Positions 1 through 9,270 are shown, numbered from the stretch's first letter. The stretch: 64,000 nt of DNA from UPXZ01 sp047973025 (GCA_047973025.1 JBKEBE010000019.1:62001-126000); one strand, 5' to 3'. Numbers and translations are program-made. Notes: generated by a model not told the origin, from the sequence alone.

Positions 1-1428
1 ACCGCTTCCGGATGATGATCTACCGCCGCCACCGGACGATGAACCGCCGCCACCATACGATCCTCCACTTGAAGAAGAACGGCTTGGACTGCTATACGAT
101 CCACTGCTTCGGGTATTATAAGAATTTGAGCTGCTTCGACTACTTTCATATGAACGGGAAGTACTTCTCGTACCTGAGTTGTTGTAGGTTGAAGAGCTTC
201 TTCCTGAATTTACACTACTACTTGATGAGCTTCTTGTCGAAGGATTTGTACGATTAATTACCGTAGAAGATGAACGACCGACACCGGTATTTCCACTTGT
301 AGAATAAGTTCTACTATCTCGCATATTGTTCCAGTCGTTCGCACTTCGTACCGCGCCTGTACGGCTACGCGTATCTATCGACGGTGCAACTGCCGTACGT
401 GTACCGGTGTTACGAGTACTGCTTCTTGCATTTACACCACTTCTGTTTCCACTCTGCAGGCTGCTTCTATCGGATGCCACACGGGTATAACCGCTACTTC
501 TCGTCGCTACGGATGAGCGTCCATCGGTAGATGATAGTACGGCAGATCTTCGAGTTGGATCACTCCTTAAGCCGGAAACTGTGTATCTGTCGGAAGAATT
601 TAACCCGCGTCTATTCCCCATATCGTAACTGCTGTTGTAGGAAGAATAATAGCCACCTCCCCAACCGTAGTAAGGATAGTCCCAGCCGTAATAACCACCG
701 TAGTACGGGTATCCCCATCCGTAGTAGTCACCCCAGCCATATCCACCACCCCAACCGTAGTAGCCGGAGTGCCATGGGTCATACCAGCCACCGTATCCGA
801 ATCCGGAGTGCCGGGGATAACCACCCCATCCGTAGTAGCTTCCCCAAGAAGGATAACCCCAGTTAGCTCTCCAAGCCCAGCTACTGTAGCTGTATGGCAC
901 CCACTGGTAATTCCAATAGTACGGATTATTCCAAGTTGGGGTAACAGTTGCGTACATCCCGTCAACATACACATTCCAATAGTCGTCATCCAAGAAATAG
1001 ATGTCGTTGTATCCGGGATCAGCTATCGTGATGGTGTATTTTGGATTGTGAAATCGACGGATGCGTTCGGCATATTCCAGGTCAGATTCGGATCCGTTGA
1101 ATTCGTTCAGATAATATCCTTCTTCGTTGTCATAAATGACGGAGTCAGCGGACATTTCTCCATCAACGATATAGACCGTGTCGGAAATAGCGGTCGTCCT
1201 ATTGCCATACTGATCAATGAAGACAATTTCTCGGGCTCCGTTCCGATAAACAGCGGATTCACTATCTTGCGATACTCTTTCCTTAGCTATCTTTGAAGTT
1301 TTCACTTCATTAACCATCTGCGCGTCGTTCGGGGTTACATATATGTCGTCAATGATTTTGCCACTTTGCGCGAAGCCCAGCGACAAACCAAAAAGCATAA
1401 AGTAAATGAAGATTAAATAACGTTTCAT
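1..1428 (-). CDS. Secreted Gly/Tyr/Trp-rich, Ser/Arg-rich low-complexity protein (3' end cut by window edge)
   Basis: The minus-strand frame is open from ATG at 1428 to the left edge (476 codons, no stop), so the C-terminus is missing. Residues 1-21 form a signal peptide (MKRYLIFIYFMLFGLSLGFA, then Q). Residues 22-160 are a mixed acidic region without a recognised motif. About 165-285 is packed with repeated Tyr-Gly-Trp-Gly-type units. From about 300 to the edge it is rich in Ser, Arg, Thr and Asn, with runs of Ser and finally Gly-Gly-Gly-Ser. Such composition is common in exported Bacteroidota proteins of unknown role; no function is assigned. It is divergent from htpG with a 378-bp gap. Low GC-skewed codon use is not obvious. 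The smaller frames inside it are shadows of the repeats. Confidence 0.8.
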   Translation of the reverse strand, partial: MKRYLIFIYFMLFGLSLGFAQSGKIIDDIYVTPNDAQMVNEVKTSKIAKERVSQDSESAVYRNGAREIVFIDQYGNRTTAISDTVYIVDGEMSADSVIYDNEEGYYLNEFNGSESDLEYAERIRRFHNPKYTITIADPGYNDIYFLDDDYWNVYVDGMYATVTPTWNNPYYWNYQWVPYSYSSWAWRANWGYPSWGSYYGWGGYPRHSGFGYGGWYDPWHSGYYGWGGGYGWGDYYGWGYPYYGGYYGWDYPYYGWGGGYYSSYNSSYDMGNRRGLNSSDRYTVSGLRSDPTRRSAVLSSTDGRSSVATRSSGYTRVASDRSSLQSGNRSGVNARSSTRNTGTRTAVAPSIDTRSRTGAVRSANDWNNMRDSRTYSTSGNTGVGRSSSTVINRTNPSTRSSSSSSVNSGRSSSTYNNSGTRSTSRSYESSRSSSNSYNTRSSGSYSSPSRSSSSGGSYGGGGSSSGGGGRSSSGSG

Positions 1429-1806
1429 TTTTGTTCTAAAATTATTAAGATTAAAAACTTACTCAATTAATATCAACAACTATGCCATAATGTGTTAATC
1501 GGCTATCGTCTGAAACACATTAATTTGTGGTACAAAAATAAGAGAATGACTATTCGCGAAGTGTCCTAAATTTTTAAAAAATACCGAAACAATTTCTACA
1601 CACTGTAAAAGTATCATTTTTATAATATACCGGATATTCGTGGTGAAAATCGACACCTTTGATTTAAAGCAATTCGAATCTGACATTTTGTCATTTGTAA
1701 TCTAATTGGCACTTTCTTTGCAAAATTACAAAATAATTTTATAGAAAATAAACACCTATCCGTGTTAAAAAGAATAATCAGACAATAAACAAAAATAAAT
1801 TAGAAT
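1429..1806. other. Intergenic gap between the divergent secreted-protein gene and htpG
   Basis: This 378-bp AT-rich stretch separates two divergent starts. I see no convincing gene. A short minus-strand frame at 1495-1686 has no recognisable content. A weak promoter-like box (TTTCTTTG, 1713-1720, one mismatch to TAnnTTTG, with TTTTG at 1686-1690) lies upstream of htpG. Confidence 0.5.
1713..1720 (+). promoter_or_regulatory. Weak candidate -7 box for htpG
   Basis: TTTCTTTG differs from the Bacteroidota consensus TAnnTTTG at one position. TTTTG ends 22 bp upstream at 1690, an acceptable -33 spacing. The leader to the ATG at 1807 would be about 80 nt. No heat-shock operator (CIRCE-type) was seen. 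Confidence 0.3.
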
Positions 1807-3870
1807 ATGGCAAAAGGAAACATTGGGGTTACAAGTGATAATATTTTCCCCGTCATCAAGAAATTTCTCTACAGCGATCATGAGATTTTCTTGCGCGAAT
1901 TAGTATCAAATGCCGTGGATGCTACGCAAAAATTAAAAACATTATCGTCCGTTGGTGAGTACAAAGGCGAACTGGGTGATGTGACTGTTCGTGTCAGTAT
2001 CCATCCCAAGAAAAAAACACTGACCATCAGTGATAGCGGAATAGGTATGACTGCTGAAGAGATTGACAAGTACATCAATCAGATAGCACTTTCGAGTGCC
2101 GAAGAGTTTGTTGAAAAATACCAAAACGACGCGCAAGCGATTATCGGACATTTCGGACTCGGCTTTTATTCGGCATTCATGGTCTCTAAAAAAGTGGAAA
2201 TTTTCACTCAATCGTACAAAGAAGGCTCTACTGCCCAACATTGGTCTTGCAAAGGTGATCCGGAATACACGTTGGAAGATACCATCAAAGCCGAACGTGG
2301 AACCGACATCGTACTTCACATAGACGATGAAAACAAAGAATTTTTGGAAGAAAACCGAATAGAAGAACTCCTGAAAAAGTACTGCAAGTTCCTGCCGATT
2401 CCCATCTCGTTTGGCAAAAAGAAAGAGTGGAAGGACGGGAAAGAAGAAGAAACGGCCGAAGAAAATATCATCAACGACACCAATCCGGCTTGGATACGCA
2501 AACCGGCTGATTTGAAGGATGAAGATTACAGCAAGTTTTATCGTGAACTTTATCCTGCGCAAATGGACGAACCGTTGTTCCACATTCACATGAACGTGGA
2601 TTATCCGTTCAATCTGACAGGGATTTTGTATTTCCCCAAAATAAAAAACAATATTGATATTCAACGCAATAAGATTCAACTTTATAGCAATCAGGTTTAT
2701 GTTACCGACCATGTAGAAAACATAGTTCCTGAATATCTTACACTGCTTCATGGAGTCATTGATTCGCCGGATATTCCGCTGAATGTCTCCAGAAGCTACC
2801 TACAGGCAGATGGAAACGTAAAGAAAATATCCAGCCACATTACCAAAAAAGTAGCGGACCGTTTGAACGAAATATTCAAATCAGACCGGAAAGAATTTGA
2901 AGAAAAATGGGACTACCTGAAACTGTTTATTCAGTACGGCATGTTAAGCGACGAAAAATTCTACGAACGCGCCGAAAAATTCGCGTTGCTCAAGAATATT
3001 GACGGAAAATATTTCACTTTTGATGAATACAAGGAATTGGTAAAAGCGGATCAAACGGACAAAAACGGCGATTTGATTTATCTTTACGCTACCGCGAAAG
3101 ACGACCAATACACATACATCGAAGCAGCAAAAGCAAAGGGCTATGACGTTCTCTTGATGGATGGACAATTGGATGTTCACATAATCGGTCAGTTGGAGCA
3201 AAAATTTGAAAAAACGCGTTTCGTTCGTGTGGATGGCGATGTAGTGGACAAATTGATTGAAAAAGACAATGTCCGGCAAGTCAACCTGTCCGATATTCAA
3301 CGCGACGCGATTACTTCAATTTTCAACTCACAATTACCCGCGGTGGATAAAACCAATTTTGTGATAACGCTCGAACAGCTTTCGGCTGACAGTAATCCGG
3401 TTTTCATTACCCAAAATGAATTTATGCGTCGGATGAAAGACATGTCTGCCATGCAAGGCGGGGGCGGCATGATGAGTTTCTATGGCGAAATGCCGGACAG
3501 TTACAATCTGGTTGTAAATACAGCTCACCCACTCATCGAAAAATTAGTAGCTGATGAAGGTAAGGTTACCGAGATTGAAATTTTACCGTTGAAAGCGCAA
3601 TTTGATGCACTGAACAGCCAAAAAGAAGCACTGAAAACTTCACAAAAAGATAAAAAAGACGAAGAAATACCAACGGCAGAGAAAGAAGAATTAGACGAAT
3701 TGCAGAAGCAACTCGACGAAATTAGCGAAAAAGAAAAGGCAGTTTATAAATCATACGGAGACAATAACAAGCAAATCAGTCAACTAATTGACTTGGCACT
3801 ATTGGCAAACAATATGCTGAAAGGTGAACCGTTGGCAAGATTTGTGAAAAGGAGCGTGGAATTGCTCTAA
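1807..3870 (+). CDS. htpG: Molecular chaperone HtpG (Hsp90 family)
   Basis: ATP-dependent cytosolic Hsp90 chaperone of 687 residues, the long form seen in Bacteroidota (E. coli HtpG is 624). The GHKL ATPase domain is clear: ELVSNAVDA with the metal-binding Asn near residue 35, DSGIGM near 78-83, and GHFGLGFYSAFMV near 115-127. The middle domain runs to about 500 and carries NVSRSYLQ. The C-terminal dimerisation part includes an inserted Lys/Glu-rich charged stretch (about 610-650) that may form a coiled coil. It is monocistronic: a strong hairpin terminator follows at 3903-3941 and the upstream gene is divergent. Confidence 0.97.
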   Translation: MAKGNIGVTSDNIFPVIKKFLYSDHEIFLRELVSNAVDATQKLKTLSSVGEYKGELGDVTVRVSIHPKKKTLTISDSGIGMTAEEIDKYINQIALSSAEEFVEKYQNDAQAIIGHFGLGFYSAFMVSKKVEIFTQSYKEGSTAQHWSCKGDPEYTLEDTIKAERGTDIVLHIDDENKEFLEENRIEELLKKYCKFLPIPISFGKKKEWKDGKEEETAEENIINDTNPAWIRKPADLKDEDYSKFYRELYPAQMDEPLFHIHMNVDYPFNLTGILYFPKIKNNIDIQRNKIQLYSNQVYVTDHVENIVPEYLTLLHGVIDSPDIPLNVSRSYLQADGNVKKISSHITKKVADRLNEIFKSDRKEFEEKWDYLKLFIQYGMLSDEKFYERAEKFALLKNIDGKYFTFDEYKELVKADQTDKNGDLIYLYATAKDDQYTYIEAAKAKGYDVLLMDGQLDVHIIGQLEQKFEKTRFVRVDGDVVDKLIEKDNVRQVNLSDIQRDAITSIFNSQLPAVDKTNFVITLEQLSADSNPVFITQNEFMRRMKDMSAMQGGGGMMSFYGEMPDSYNLVVNTAHPLIEKLVADEGKVTEIEILPLKAQFDALNSQKEALKTSQKDKKDEEIPTAEKEELDELQKQLDEISEKEKAVYKSYGDNNKQISQLIDLALLANNMLKGEPLARFVKRSVELL

Positions 3871-3902
3871 TTAGTCAAAATTCAATAAAAGAATACAAAA
3901 GT

Positions 3903-3941
3903 AAAAAGTAGCAGTTGCTTTTAACGTATCTGCTACTTTTT
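3903..3941 (+). terminator. Rho-independent terminator after htpG
   Basis: A 12-bp perfect stem (AAAAAGTAGCAG at 3903-3914 with CTGCTACTTTTT at 3930-3941) closes a 15-nt loop; the 3' arm ends in a T run. Confidence 0.8.
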
Positions 3942-4005
3942 ATTCTATAGAATTAAATAATTCTTTTACACTGCTTAAGGACAGAATTTATATCCGAAAA
4001 ATCAC

Positions 4006-4013
4006 TAATTTTG
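4006..4013 (+). promoter_or_regulatory. -7 box upstream of argD
   Basis: TAATTTTG is an exact match to TAnnTTTG, 24 bp before the argD ATG. No clean TTG is found at the -33 position. Confidence 0.5.
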
Positions 4014-4037
4014 TAGTCCTTTCAAACCAGTTTACTA

Positions 4038-5168
4038 ATGAAACCATTTGACGTATATCCGCTTTTCAATATTGAAATTGCACGCGGAAAAGGCTGTTAT
4101 ACCTACGATAATGAAGGTGCTGAGTATCTTGATTTATATGGTGGACACGCTGTGATTTCCATTGGACATTCGCATCCGTACTATTTGCAAGCGCTGAACG
4201 AGCAGATGAATAAGCTCGTTTTCTATTCCAATTCGGTTCAAAATCCATTGCAATCCGAACTTGCCCAAAAGCTGGGTAAACAATCCGGTTACGAAGATTA
4301 CTCGCTTTTTCTCATTAATTCAGGAGCTGAAGCCAATGAGAATGCGTTGAAGCTCGCGTCTTTTCATACTGGGCGACGGAAAGTAGTCGCTTACAGCAAA
4401 GCTTTTCATGGACGCACTTCGGCTGCCGTAAAAGTTACCGACAATCCAAAAATCGTCGCGCCTGTCAACGACAATCCGGAAGTGGAATTTATACCTTTCA
4501 ACGACATCGAAGCAAGCAAAAACGCTTTGAAAAACAGGGATGTTTGCGCAGTCATCGTTGAAGGAATACAAGGTGTAGGGGGCATTCAGATTGCCGAAAC
4601 CGATTTTTTGAAACAACTACGCGAGATTTGCTCCGAAACCGGTACTGTCCTGATTTTGGATGAGATACAGAGTGGTTACGGACGAAGCGGAAAATTCTTC
4701 GCGCACCAGTATGCCGGAATACGGCCGGATATTATTACCACGGCAAAAGGCATGGGAAACGGTTTCCCTATCGGCGGTGTACTGATTAGCCCCATGTTTG
4801 AAGCCGTTCATGGTATGTTGGGGACAACTTTTGGGGGCAATCACTTGGCTTGTGCCGCGGGTATCGCCGTGCTGGATGTGATGAAAGAAGAAAAGTTACT
4901 GGAAAATACCAAAAATACGGGTAATTATCTAATCGAAAACCTAAAGAAATTTTCGCGAATCAAAGAAGTACGCGGACGTGGATTGATGATTGGTATCGAG
5001 ATGGAAAATCCGGTAAAAGAATTGAGAAGAAAATTACTCTTTGAGCAAAAAGTATTTACCGGAGCAAGCGGAACTACCGTAATCCGCCTTTTGCCACCTT
5101 TGTGCCTTACTAAAATAGACGCAGATTTATTCTTGGAAAGATTTGAGAGAAGTTTAGTTAAGCAATAG
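4038..5168 (+). CDS. argD: Class III aminotransferase, acetylornithine/N-succinylornithine aminotransferase ArgD
   Basis: PLP-dependent aminotransferase of arginine biosynthesis, 376 residues, close to the family norm. NSGAEANE (94-101) is the PLP phosphate-binding motif, LILDEIQSGYGRSG (from 205) holds the cofactor Asp, and Lys237 in TTAKGMGNG is the Schiff-base lysine. In Bacteroidetes studied so far arginine synthesis runs through N-succinylated intermediates, so the substrate may be N-succinylornithine; the sequence alone does not decide this. No other arg biosynthetic gene is in the window. The next gene starts 13 bp downstream on the same strand, so the two are probably co-transcribed, and rsfS may follow in the same unit. 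Confidence 0.9.
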   Translation: MKPFDVYPLFNIEIARGKGCYTYDNEGAEYLDLYGGHAVISIGHSHPYYLQALNEQMNKLVFYSNSVQNPLQSELAQKLGKQSGYEDYSLFLINSGAEANENALKLASFHTGRRKVVAYSKAFHGRTSAAVKVTDNPKIVAPVNDNPEVEFIPFNDIEASKNALKNRDVCAVIVEGIQGVGGIQIAETDFLKQLREICSETGTVLILDEIQSGYGRSGKFFAHQYAGIRPDIITTAKGMGNGFPIGGVLISPMFEAVHGMLGTTFGGNHLACAAGIAVLDVMKEEKLLENTKNTGNYLIENLKKFSRIKEVRGRGLMIGIEMENPVKELRRKLLFEQKVFTGASGTTVIRLLPPLCLTKIDADLFLERFERSLVKQ

Positions 5169-5181
5169 CTCGTTTTATTTT

Positions 5182-5925
5182 ATGAGAAGGTTTGTCTTTT
5201 CAATAATATTCTCTTTATCTTCTTTTGCTGTATTATTTGCGCAAGAGATGAAATCCCAAGACGTTTTACACCTAAAAAACGGAGAAGTCTTCAAAGGAAT
5301 GATTATGCTCAAGACCGATGATGTCGTTGTCTTAAATACGGATGATGGAAAACGGTATCAATTTCAACTTTCAGACATAGAAAAATTGGGTCAAGAAATA
5401 CCGAAGACACGAACAGAAAAGAATAAATTGCCAAGTAGTTTCGCGACGTTAGTCGAATTAAATGGCGGGATCTCAAGCGTCCCTATCGCGTCTTTTCAAA
5501 CAACTCCAATGTTTTCCGGCTCGGTTGCTTTGGGTTCAAAAGACACTTTCGGAACGAATACATTTGCAGGAATTGGGTTAGGCTACGAAGCGGTTTTTTC
5601 TAAAAGTGATAAAACAATGTCATTTTTGCCGATTTTCGTACAAATTCACAAAAACCTGTCAAATAAGCCGATAAATCCGTATGTAGGCATGAAATCCGGA
5701 TATGCGCTCTGTTTCAACGATGAATTTACAGGTGGTGCGTTTGTGTGCCTTGCATTAGGGATAAATTTTCGATTAGCGGATGAGAAATCATTCAATTTGG
5801 GGCTTTTGGGGAAGATTCAGTCCGTTTCGGGTACGATTATTGAGAGAAATGAGTTAGGCGAATTTACAACTCAAGGCTCCACGCCGATGTACACCTTCGG
5901 ACTTAATATTGGGTTTATATTTTGA
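5182..5925 (+). CDS. Predicted outer-membrane beta-barrel protein with N-terminal SH3/LSm-like segment
   Basis: This 247-residue protein begins with a signal peptide (about 1-20, ending LFAQ). Residues 28-70 read like the short beta-strand module common in Bacteroidota surface proteins (LKNGEVFKGMI..., then DDGKRYQFQLSDIEKL). The remainder has alternating hydrophobic strands and ends FGLNIGFIF, with a terminal Phe typical of outer-membrane barrels recognised by the BAM machinery. Function is unknown. It starts 13 bp after argD, so it may share that transcript, although no metabolic link is evident. Confidence 0.7.
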   Translation: MRRFVFSIIFSLSSFAVLFAQEMKSQDVLHLKNGEVFKGMIMLKTDDVVVLNTDDGKRYQFQLSDIEKLGQEIPKTRTEKNKLPSSFATLVELNGGISSVPIASFQTTPMFSGSVALGSKDTFGTNTFAGIGLGYEAVFSKSDKTMSFLPIFVQIHKNLSNKPINPYVGMKSGYALCFNDEFTGGAFVCLALGINFRLADEKSFNLGLLGKIQSVSGTIIERNELGEFTTQGSTPMYTFGLNIGFIF

Positions 5926-5962
5926 AAAAACGGTTTAATCAGCACTATATCACATTTTGAGA

Positions 5963-6322
5963 ATGACGGAAGACAAAGAAATTGTAGAAAAAATAGTAGA
6001 AGGTATTCAGGAAAAAAAAGGTAAAAAAATCGTAGTCGTTGATCTCAATAAGTTGCCGGACGCATCCTGTGGCTACTTTGTAATCTGCGAGGGCGATTCC
6101 GTTACGCATGTTAATTCTGTCGCGTTTTCCGTCAAAGATTGGGTAAACGAAAAATTACACGTAAAGCCTTATGCATCTGATGGTTTTGAGAACAGCCAGT
6201 GGATAGCGATGGACTACGGGACAATCATCGTACATGTATTTCAACGTGAATACCGCGAATTTTATGATTTAGAACATTTGTGGTTAGACGCGGACTTAGG
6301 ATACATCCCGGACTTAGACTAA
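5963..6322 (+). CDS. rsfS: Ribosomal silencing factor RsfS
   Basis: 119-residue protein of the RsfS/Iojap family, which binds uL14 on the 50S subunit and blocks subunit joining under nutrient limitation. The family core is visible: IVVVDLNKLPDASCGYFVIC, then WVNEKLHVKPYASDGFENSQW and a C-terminal RE(F)YDLEHLW. I place the start at ATG 5963 rather than the in-frame TTG at 5957, because it is the canonical codon and only two residues are lost. It lies 122 bp before ftsH; rsfS-ftsH adjacency is usual in Bacteroidota. Confidence 0.92.
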   Translation: MTEDKEIVEKIVEGIQEKKGKKIVVVDLNKLPDASCGYFVICEGDSVTHVNSVAFSVKDWVNEKLHVKPYASDGFENSQWIAMDYGTIIVHVFQREYREFYDLEHLWLDADLGYIPDLD

Positions 6323-6369
6323 TATTTCAATTCCCTGAAAACAAATTTTATACGCTAACTGTTAATTTA

Positions 6370-6396
6370 TTGCAGACACGTTACACTATAAAATTG
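6370..6396 (+). promoter_or_regulatory. Weak candidate promoter for ftsH
   Basis: TTG (6370-6372), 16 bp, then TAAAATTG (6389-6396, one mismatch to TAnnTTTG). Spacing is slightly short. The 122-bp gap after rsfS would allow a separate promoter. Confidence 0.3.
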
Positions 6397-6444
6397 GTGT
6401 AGCGGTTTATTTTTATTATACAACAAAAAAGGATATTCATATTC

Positions 6445-8487
6445 ATGGAAAATAAGGATTTTAAACCTAACGACCCGAAGAAGCCACAACCGGGCAAACC
6501 CCAACAAGGCAAACCCAAATTTAACCTGAACTGGCTTTATTTCTTCATTATATTTGCCTTGTTCGGCAGTTTCTTTTTTGGCGACCGCTCCACCGCGAAA
6601 GAAGTACCCTGGACTACCTTTGAAAGTTATTTATACAAAGGCTATGTCGAAAAAGTTGATGTTTTTTCCAATAAAAATGTCGTTAAAGGTGTCGTCATCA
6701 AAGATTCGATGCAACACGTGTTTGGAAAGGACACAGAGATGTATGCCAAAGACCGTTTGGTTTCTGCCAAAGTTACTTCCGATGATGCCGTATTACGCTC
6801 AATCGACAAAGTACGGGAAGAAACCGGCAAGATCATCGAACTCGAAGTCAATCAAGATAGCGATTACATGAGTATTTTCGTCATGTTCTTCCTTCCGGTG
6901 ATTCTATTGGTACTCTTATTTTGGTTTATGAATCGTCGTATGATGGGAATGGGTGGCGGAAGCGGCGGTATCTTCAATGTAGGAAAATCCAAGGCGCAAT
7001 TGTTTGACAAAGGCGATGGTAAAAATCGAATTACCTTCAAAGATGTAGCCGGTCTGCAAGAAGCCAAGCAAGAGATAGAAGAAATCGTATCTTTTCTGAA
7101 AAATCCGGCAAAATATACCGAATTGGGCGGTAAAATACCCAAAGGCGCGTTGCTTGTCGGTCCTCCGGGAACGGGTAAAACCCTGTTGGCGAAAGCTGTG
7201 GCGGGCGAAGCCGATGTTCCATTCTTTTCTATGTCAGGCTCTGACTTTGTAGAAATGTTTGTAGGTGTAGGAGCATCTCGTGTTCGCGACCTTTTCAAAC
7301 AGGCAAAAGAGAAATCGCCCAGTATCATATTCATTGACGAAATTGACGCCGTTGGGCGAGCACGCGGAAAAAATGCAAATTTCGGCGGAAACGATGAACG
7401 GGAAAACACATTGAATCAGTTGCTTACCGAAATGGACGGATTTGGATCGAATAGCGGAGTGATCATTCTCGCGGCGACCAACCGCGCCGACATCTTAGAC
7501 AAAGCACTGCTTCGCGCCGGTCGGTTTGACCGTCAGATTCACGTCGATCTACCGGACGTACATGAGCGAAGAGATATTTTTAAAGTTCATCTTCGACCCA
7601 TCAAGATTGACGAGTCTGTAGATATCGATTTTTTGGCACGCCAGACACCCGGATTCTCAGGTGCCGATATCGCCAACGTTTGTAACGAAGCGGCGTTGAT
7701 TGCCGCCCGACATGGCAAATCTTTCGTAGAAAAACAAGATTTTCTGGACGCGGTTGACCGAATCATCGGCGGATTGGAAAAGAAAAACAAGATAACTACG
7801 CTGGCAGAAAAGAAATCCATTGCCTATCACGAAGCCGGACACGCGACTATCAGCTGGAAATTAGAACACGCGAACCCCCTGGTTAAGGTAACCATTGTAC
7901 CGCGTGGTATGGCACTGGGAGCCGCTTGGTATCTGCCCGAAGAACGTCAGCTGACTATAAAGGAACACATGCTGGATGAGATGTGTGCTACACTCGGCGG
8001 ACGAGCCGCTGAAGAAGTCTTCCTGCACCAGACATCTACCGGCGCGTTAAATGATTTGGAACGCGTTACAAAACGGGCATACGGCATGGTAGCCTACTTC
8101 GGAATGAGTGACAGCCTGCCGAATCTGAGCTATTACGATTCTTCCGGAAATGAATATGGATTTACAAAGCCATACAGCGAGCATACCGCCGAAACGATTG
8201 ACTCGGAAACCCAAAAAATTATCTCGGAGCAATACGAACGAGCGAAACAAGTATTGCGTGATAACGCCGAAGGACATAACCAACTTGCCGAATTACTGCT
8301 TGAAAGAGAAGTTATTTTTGCGGAAGATTTAGAACGAATTTTCGGAAAGCGTCCATGGGAATCTCGTAGCGATGAATTGATGCGTCTGAATGGCACCAAA
8401 GAAAAGAAAGCGTTGGAAGAAGCGAAACCGGAAGATGAAACATCTGATGATGAAACGACTGAAACTCAAGGACCGGATAAGGATTAA
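6445..8487 (+). CDS. ftsH: ATP-dependent zinc metalloprotease FtsH
   Basis: Membrane-anchored AAA+ protease of 680 residues that degrades misfolded membrane proteins and regulatory proteins. A Pro/Lys-rich N-terminal tail (1-27) precedes TM1 (about 29-46); a periplasmic domain follows, then TM2 (about 143-161) and a Gly/Met-rich linker. Walker A is GPPGTGKT (239-246), Walker B IIFIDEID (about 294-301), then the second region of homology with LLRAGRFDR. The zinc site HEAGH is at 462-466. The C-terminus is acidic (EDETSDDETTE). All catalytic residues are present. A PAP2-family gene starts 14 bp after the stop, so co-transcription is likely. Confidence 0.97.
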   Translation: MENKDFKPNDPKKPQPGKPQQGKPKFNLNWLYFFIIFALFGSFFFGDRSTAKEVPWTTFESYLYKGYVEKVDVFSNKNVVKGVVIKDSMQHVFGKDTEMYAKDRLVSAKVTSDDAVLRSIDKVREETGKIIELEVNQDSDYMSIFVMFFLPVILLVLLFWFMNRRMMGMGGGSGGIFNVGKSKAQLFDKGDGKNRITFKDVAGLQEAKQEIEEIVSFLKNPAKYTELGGKIPKGALLVGPPGTGKTLLAKAVAGEADVPFFSMSGSDFVEMFVGVGASRVRDLFKQAKEKSPSIIFIDEIDAVGRARGKNANFGGNDERENTLNQLLTEMDGFGSNSGVIILAATNRADILDKALLRAGRFDRQIHVDLPDVHERRDIFKVHLRPIKIDESVDIDFLARQTPGFSGADIANVCNEAALIAARHGKSFVEKQDFLDAVDRIIGGLEKKNKITTLAEKKSIAYHEAGHATISWKLEHANPLVKVTIVPRGMALGAAWYLPEERQLTIKEHMLDEMCATLGGRAAEEVFLHQTSTGALNDLERVTKRAYGMVAYFGMSDSLPNLSYYDSSGNEYGFTKPYSEHTAETIDSETQKIISEQYERAKQVLRDNAEGHNQLAELLLEREVIFAEDLERIFGKRPWESRSDELMRLNGTKEKKALEEAKPEDETSDDETTETQGPDKD

Positions 8488-8501
8488 ATCCATTTGCTAA
8501 A

Positions 8502-9188
8502 ATGATAAAGTCTCAAAATAAAGATATTTGGTATTTCTTGATTCCCTATCTTCTGTTTTTTCTGCTATTGCTATATGGCGTACTCCGGTATCCAAAAGCG
8601 GACTTACATTTGATGATGAACTTCAATCACACTTCTGTGGGTGATTGGTTTTTTCGCGTTTGGACGGAATTCGGTGGTGGATGGGTGCCATTTGTGCTTA
8701 TCGGATTATTGCTTTTTTATCGCTACAGTATTGGTACTTATCTGCTCTCGGCTCAATTGTTAGGTGGGATTATTTCGTTCATCGGTAAACGAATATTTAA
8801 CGAACCGCGACCACTCACTTATTTTCACGAAAATTTTCCCGATGTGGTCCTTTCTACTGTGCAAGGTGTTGATTTATACCGTTTTCATAGTTTTCCATCC
8901 GGACACACCATTACCGGATTTGCCTTGTTTTTCGGACTGGCATTGTTGGTCAAAAACAAATGGTTGAAATTGCTCTTTTTTATCATGGCGGCGTTGGTAG
9001 GCTACTCACGCGTTTATCTTTCACAGCATTTCGCAATTGATATTCTTGTCGGCTCTGCTATTGGAATTATCTGTGCGTGGATGTTGTATCCTTTCTACCT
9101 GAAATTGGATAATAAATGGGGCAGACGTTCACTTTCTGAATTTTTTCAGAAAAAAAGCACAAAAGAGCTTGCTGATAATCAAAAATAA
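8502..9188 (+). CDS. PAP2-family membrane phosphatase
   Basis: 228-residue integral membrane protein with about six hydrophobic segments. The three phosphatase signatures are present: KRIFNEPRP (KX6RP), PSGHT, and SRVYLSQHFAIDILVG (SRX5HX3D). Members dephosphorylate phosphatidic acid, phosphatidylglycerophosphate or undecaprenyl pyrophosphate; the substrate cannot be told here. It follows ftsH by 14 bp. In Bacteroides-type genomes this place after ftsH is often taken by cdsA, another phospholipid-synthesis gene (recalled, not checked), so a lipid role fits. The C-terminal tail is Lys/Ser-rich and cytoplasmic. Confidence 0.88.
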   Translation: MIKSQNKDIWYFLIPYLLFFLLLLYGVLRYPKADLHLMMNFNHTSVGDWFFRVWTEFGGGWVPFVLIGLLLFYRYSIGTYLLSAQLLGGIISFIGKRIFNEPRPLTYFHENFPDVVLSTVQGVDLYRFHSFPSGHTITGFALFFGLALLVKNKWLKLLFFIMAALVGYSRVYLSQHFAIDILVGSAIGIICAWMLYPFYLKLDNKWGRRSLSEFFQKKSTKELADNQK

Positions 9189-9201
9189 AATAGTACCTTT
9201 G
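9169..9201 (+). promoter_or_regulatory. Promoter of rpsO
   Basis: TTG (9169-9171), 22 bp, then TACCTTTG (9194-9201), an exact TAnnTTTG. The -33 part lies inside the end of the PAP2 gene. The predicted leader is about 65 nt. Confidence 0.55.
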
Positions 9202-9217
9202 CAGTCCAAAATTATTG

Positions 9218-9241
9218 GAACATAGCGTGTAAGCGCTGTTC
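9218..9241 (+). promoter_or_regulatory. Leader hairpin upstream of rpsO
   Basis: GAAC and AGCG (9218-9227, separated by AT) pair with CGCT and GTTC (9234-9241) around a 6-nt loop. It lies in the untranslated leader between the promoter and the S15 start and could be a binding site for S15 autoregulation, which is known in several bacterial groups with unrelated leader structures. Confidence 0.35.
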
Positions 9242-9270
9242 TTAATGTACAATCTAAAAACAACCGAATC

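Noticed and set aside
600..989. Minus-strand 129-residue Thr/Gly/Ile-rich frame
   Set aside because: It lies within the larger partial secreted-protein gene (1-1428, minus strand) in another frame and reflects its repeats.
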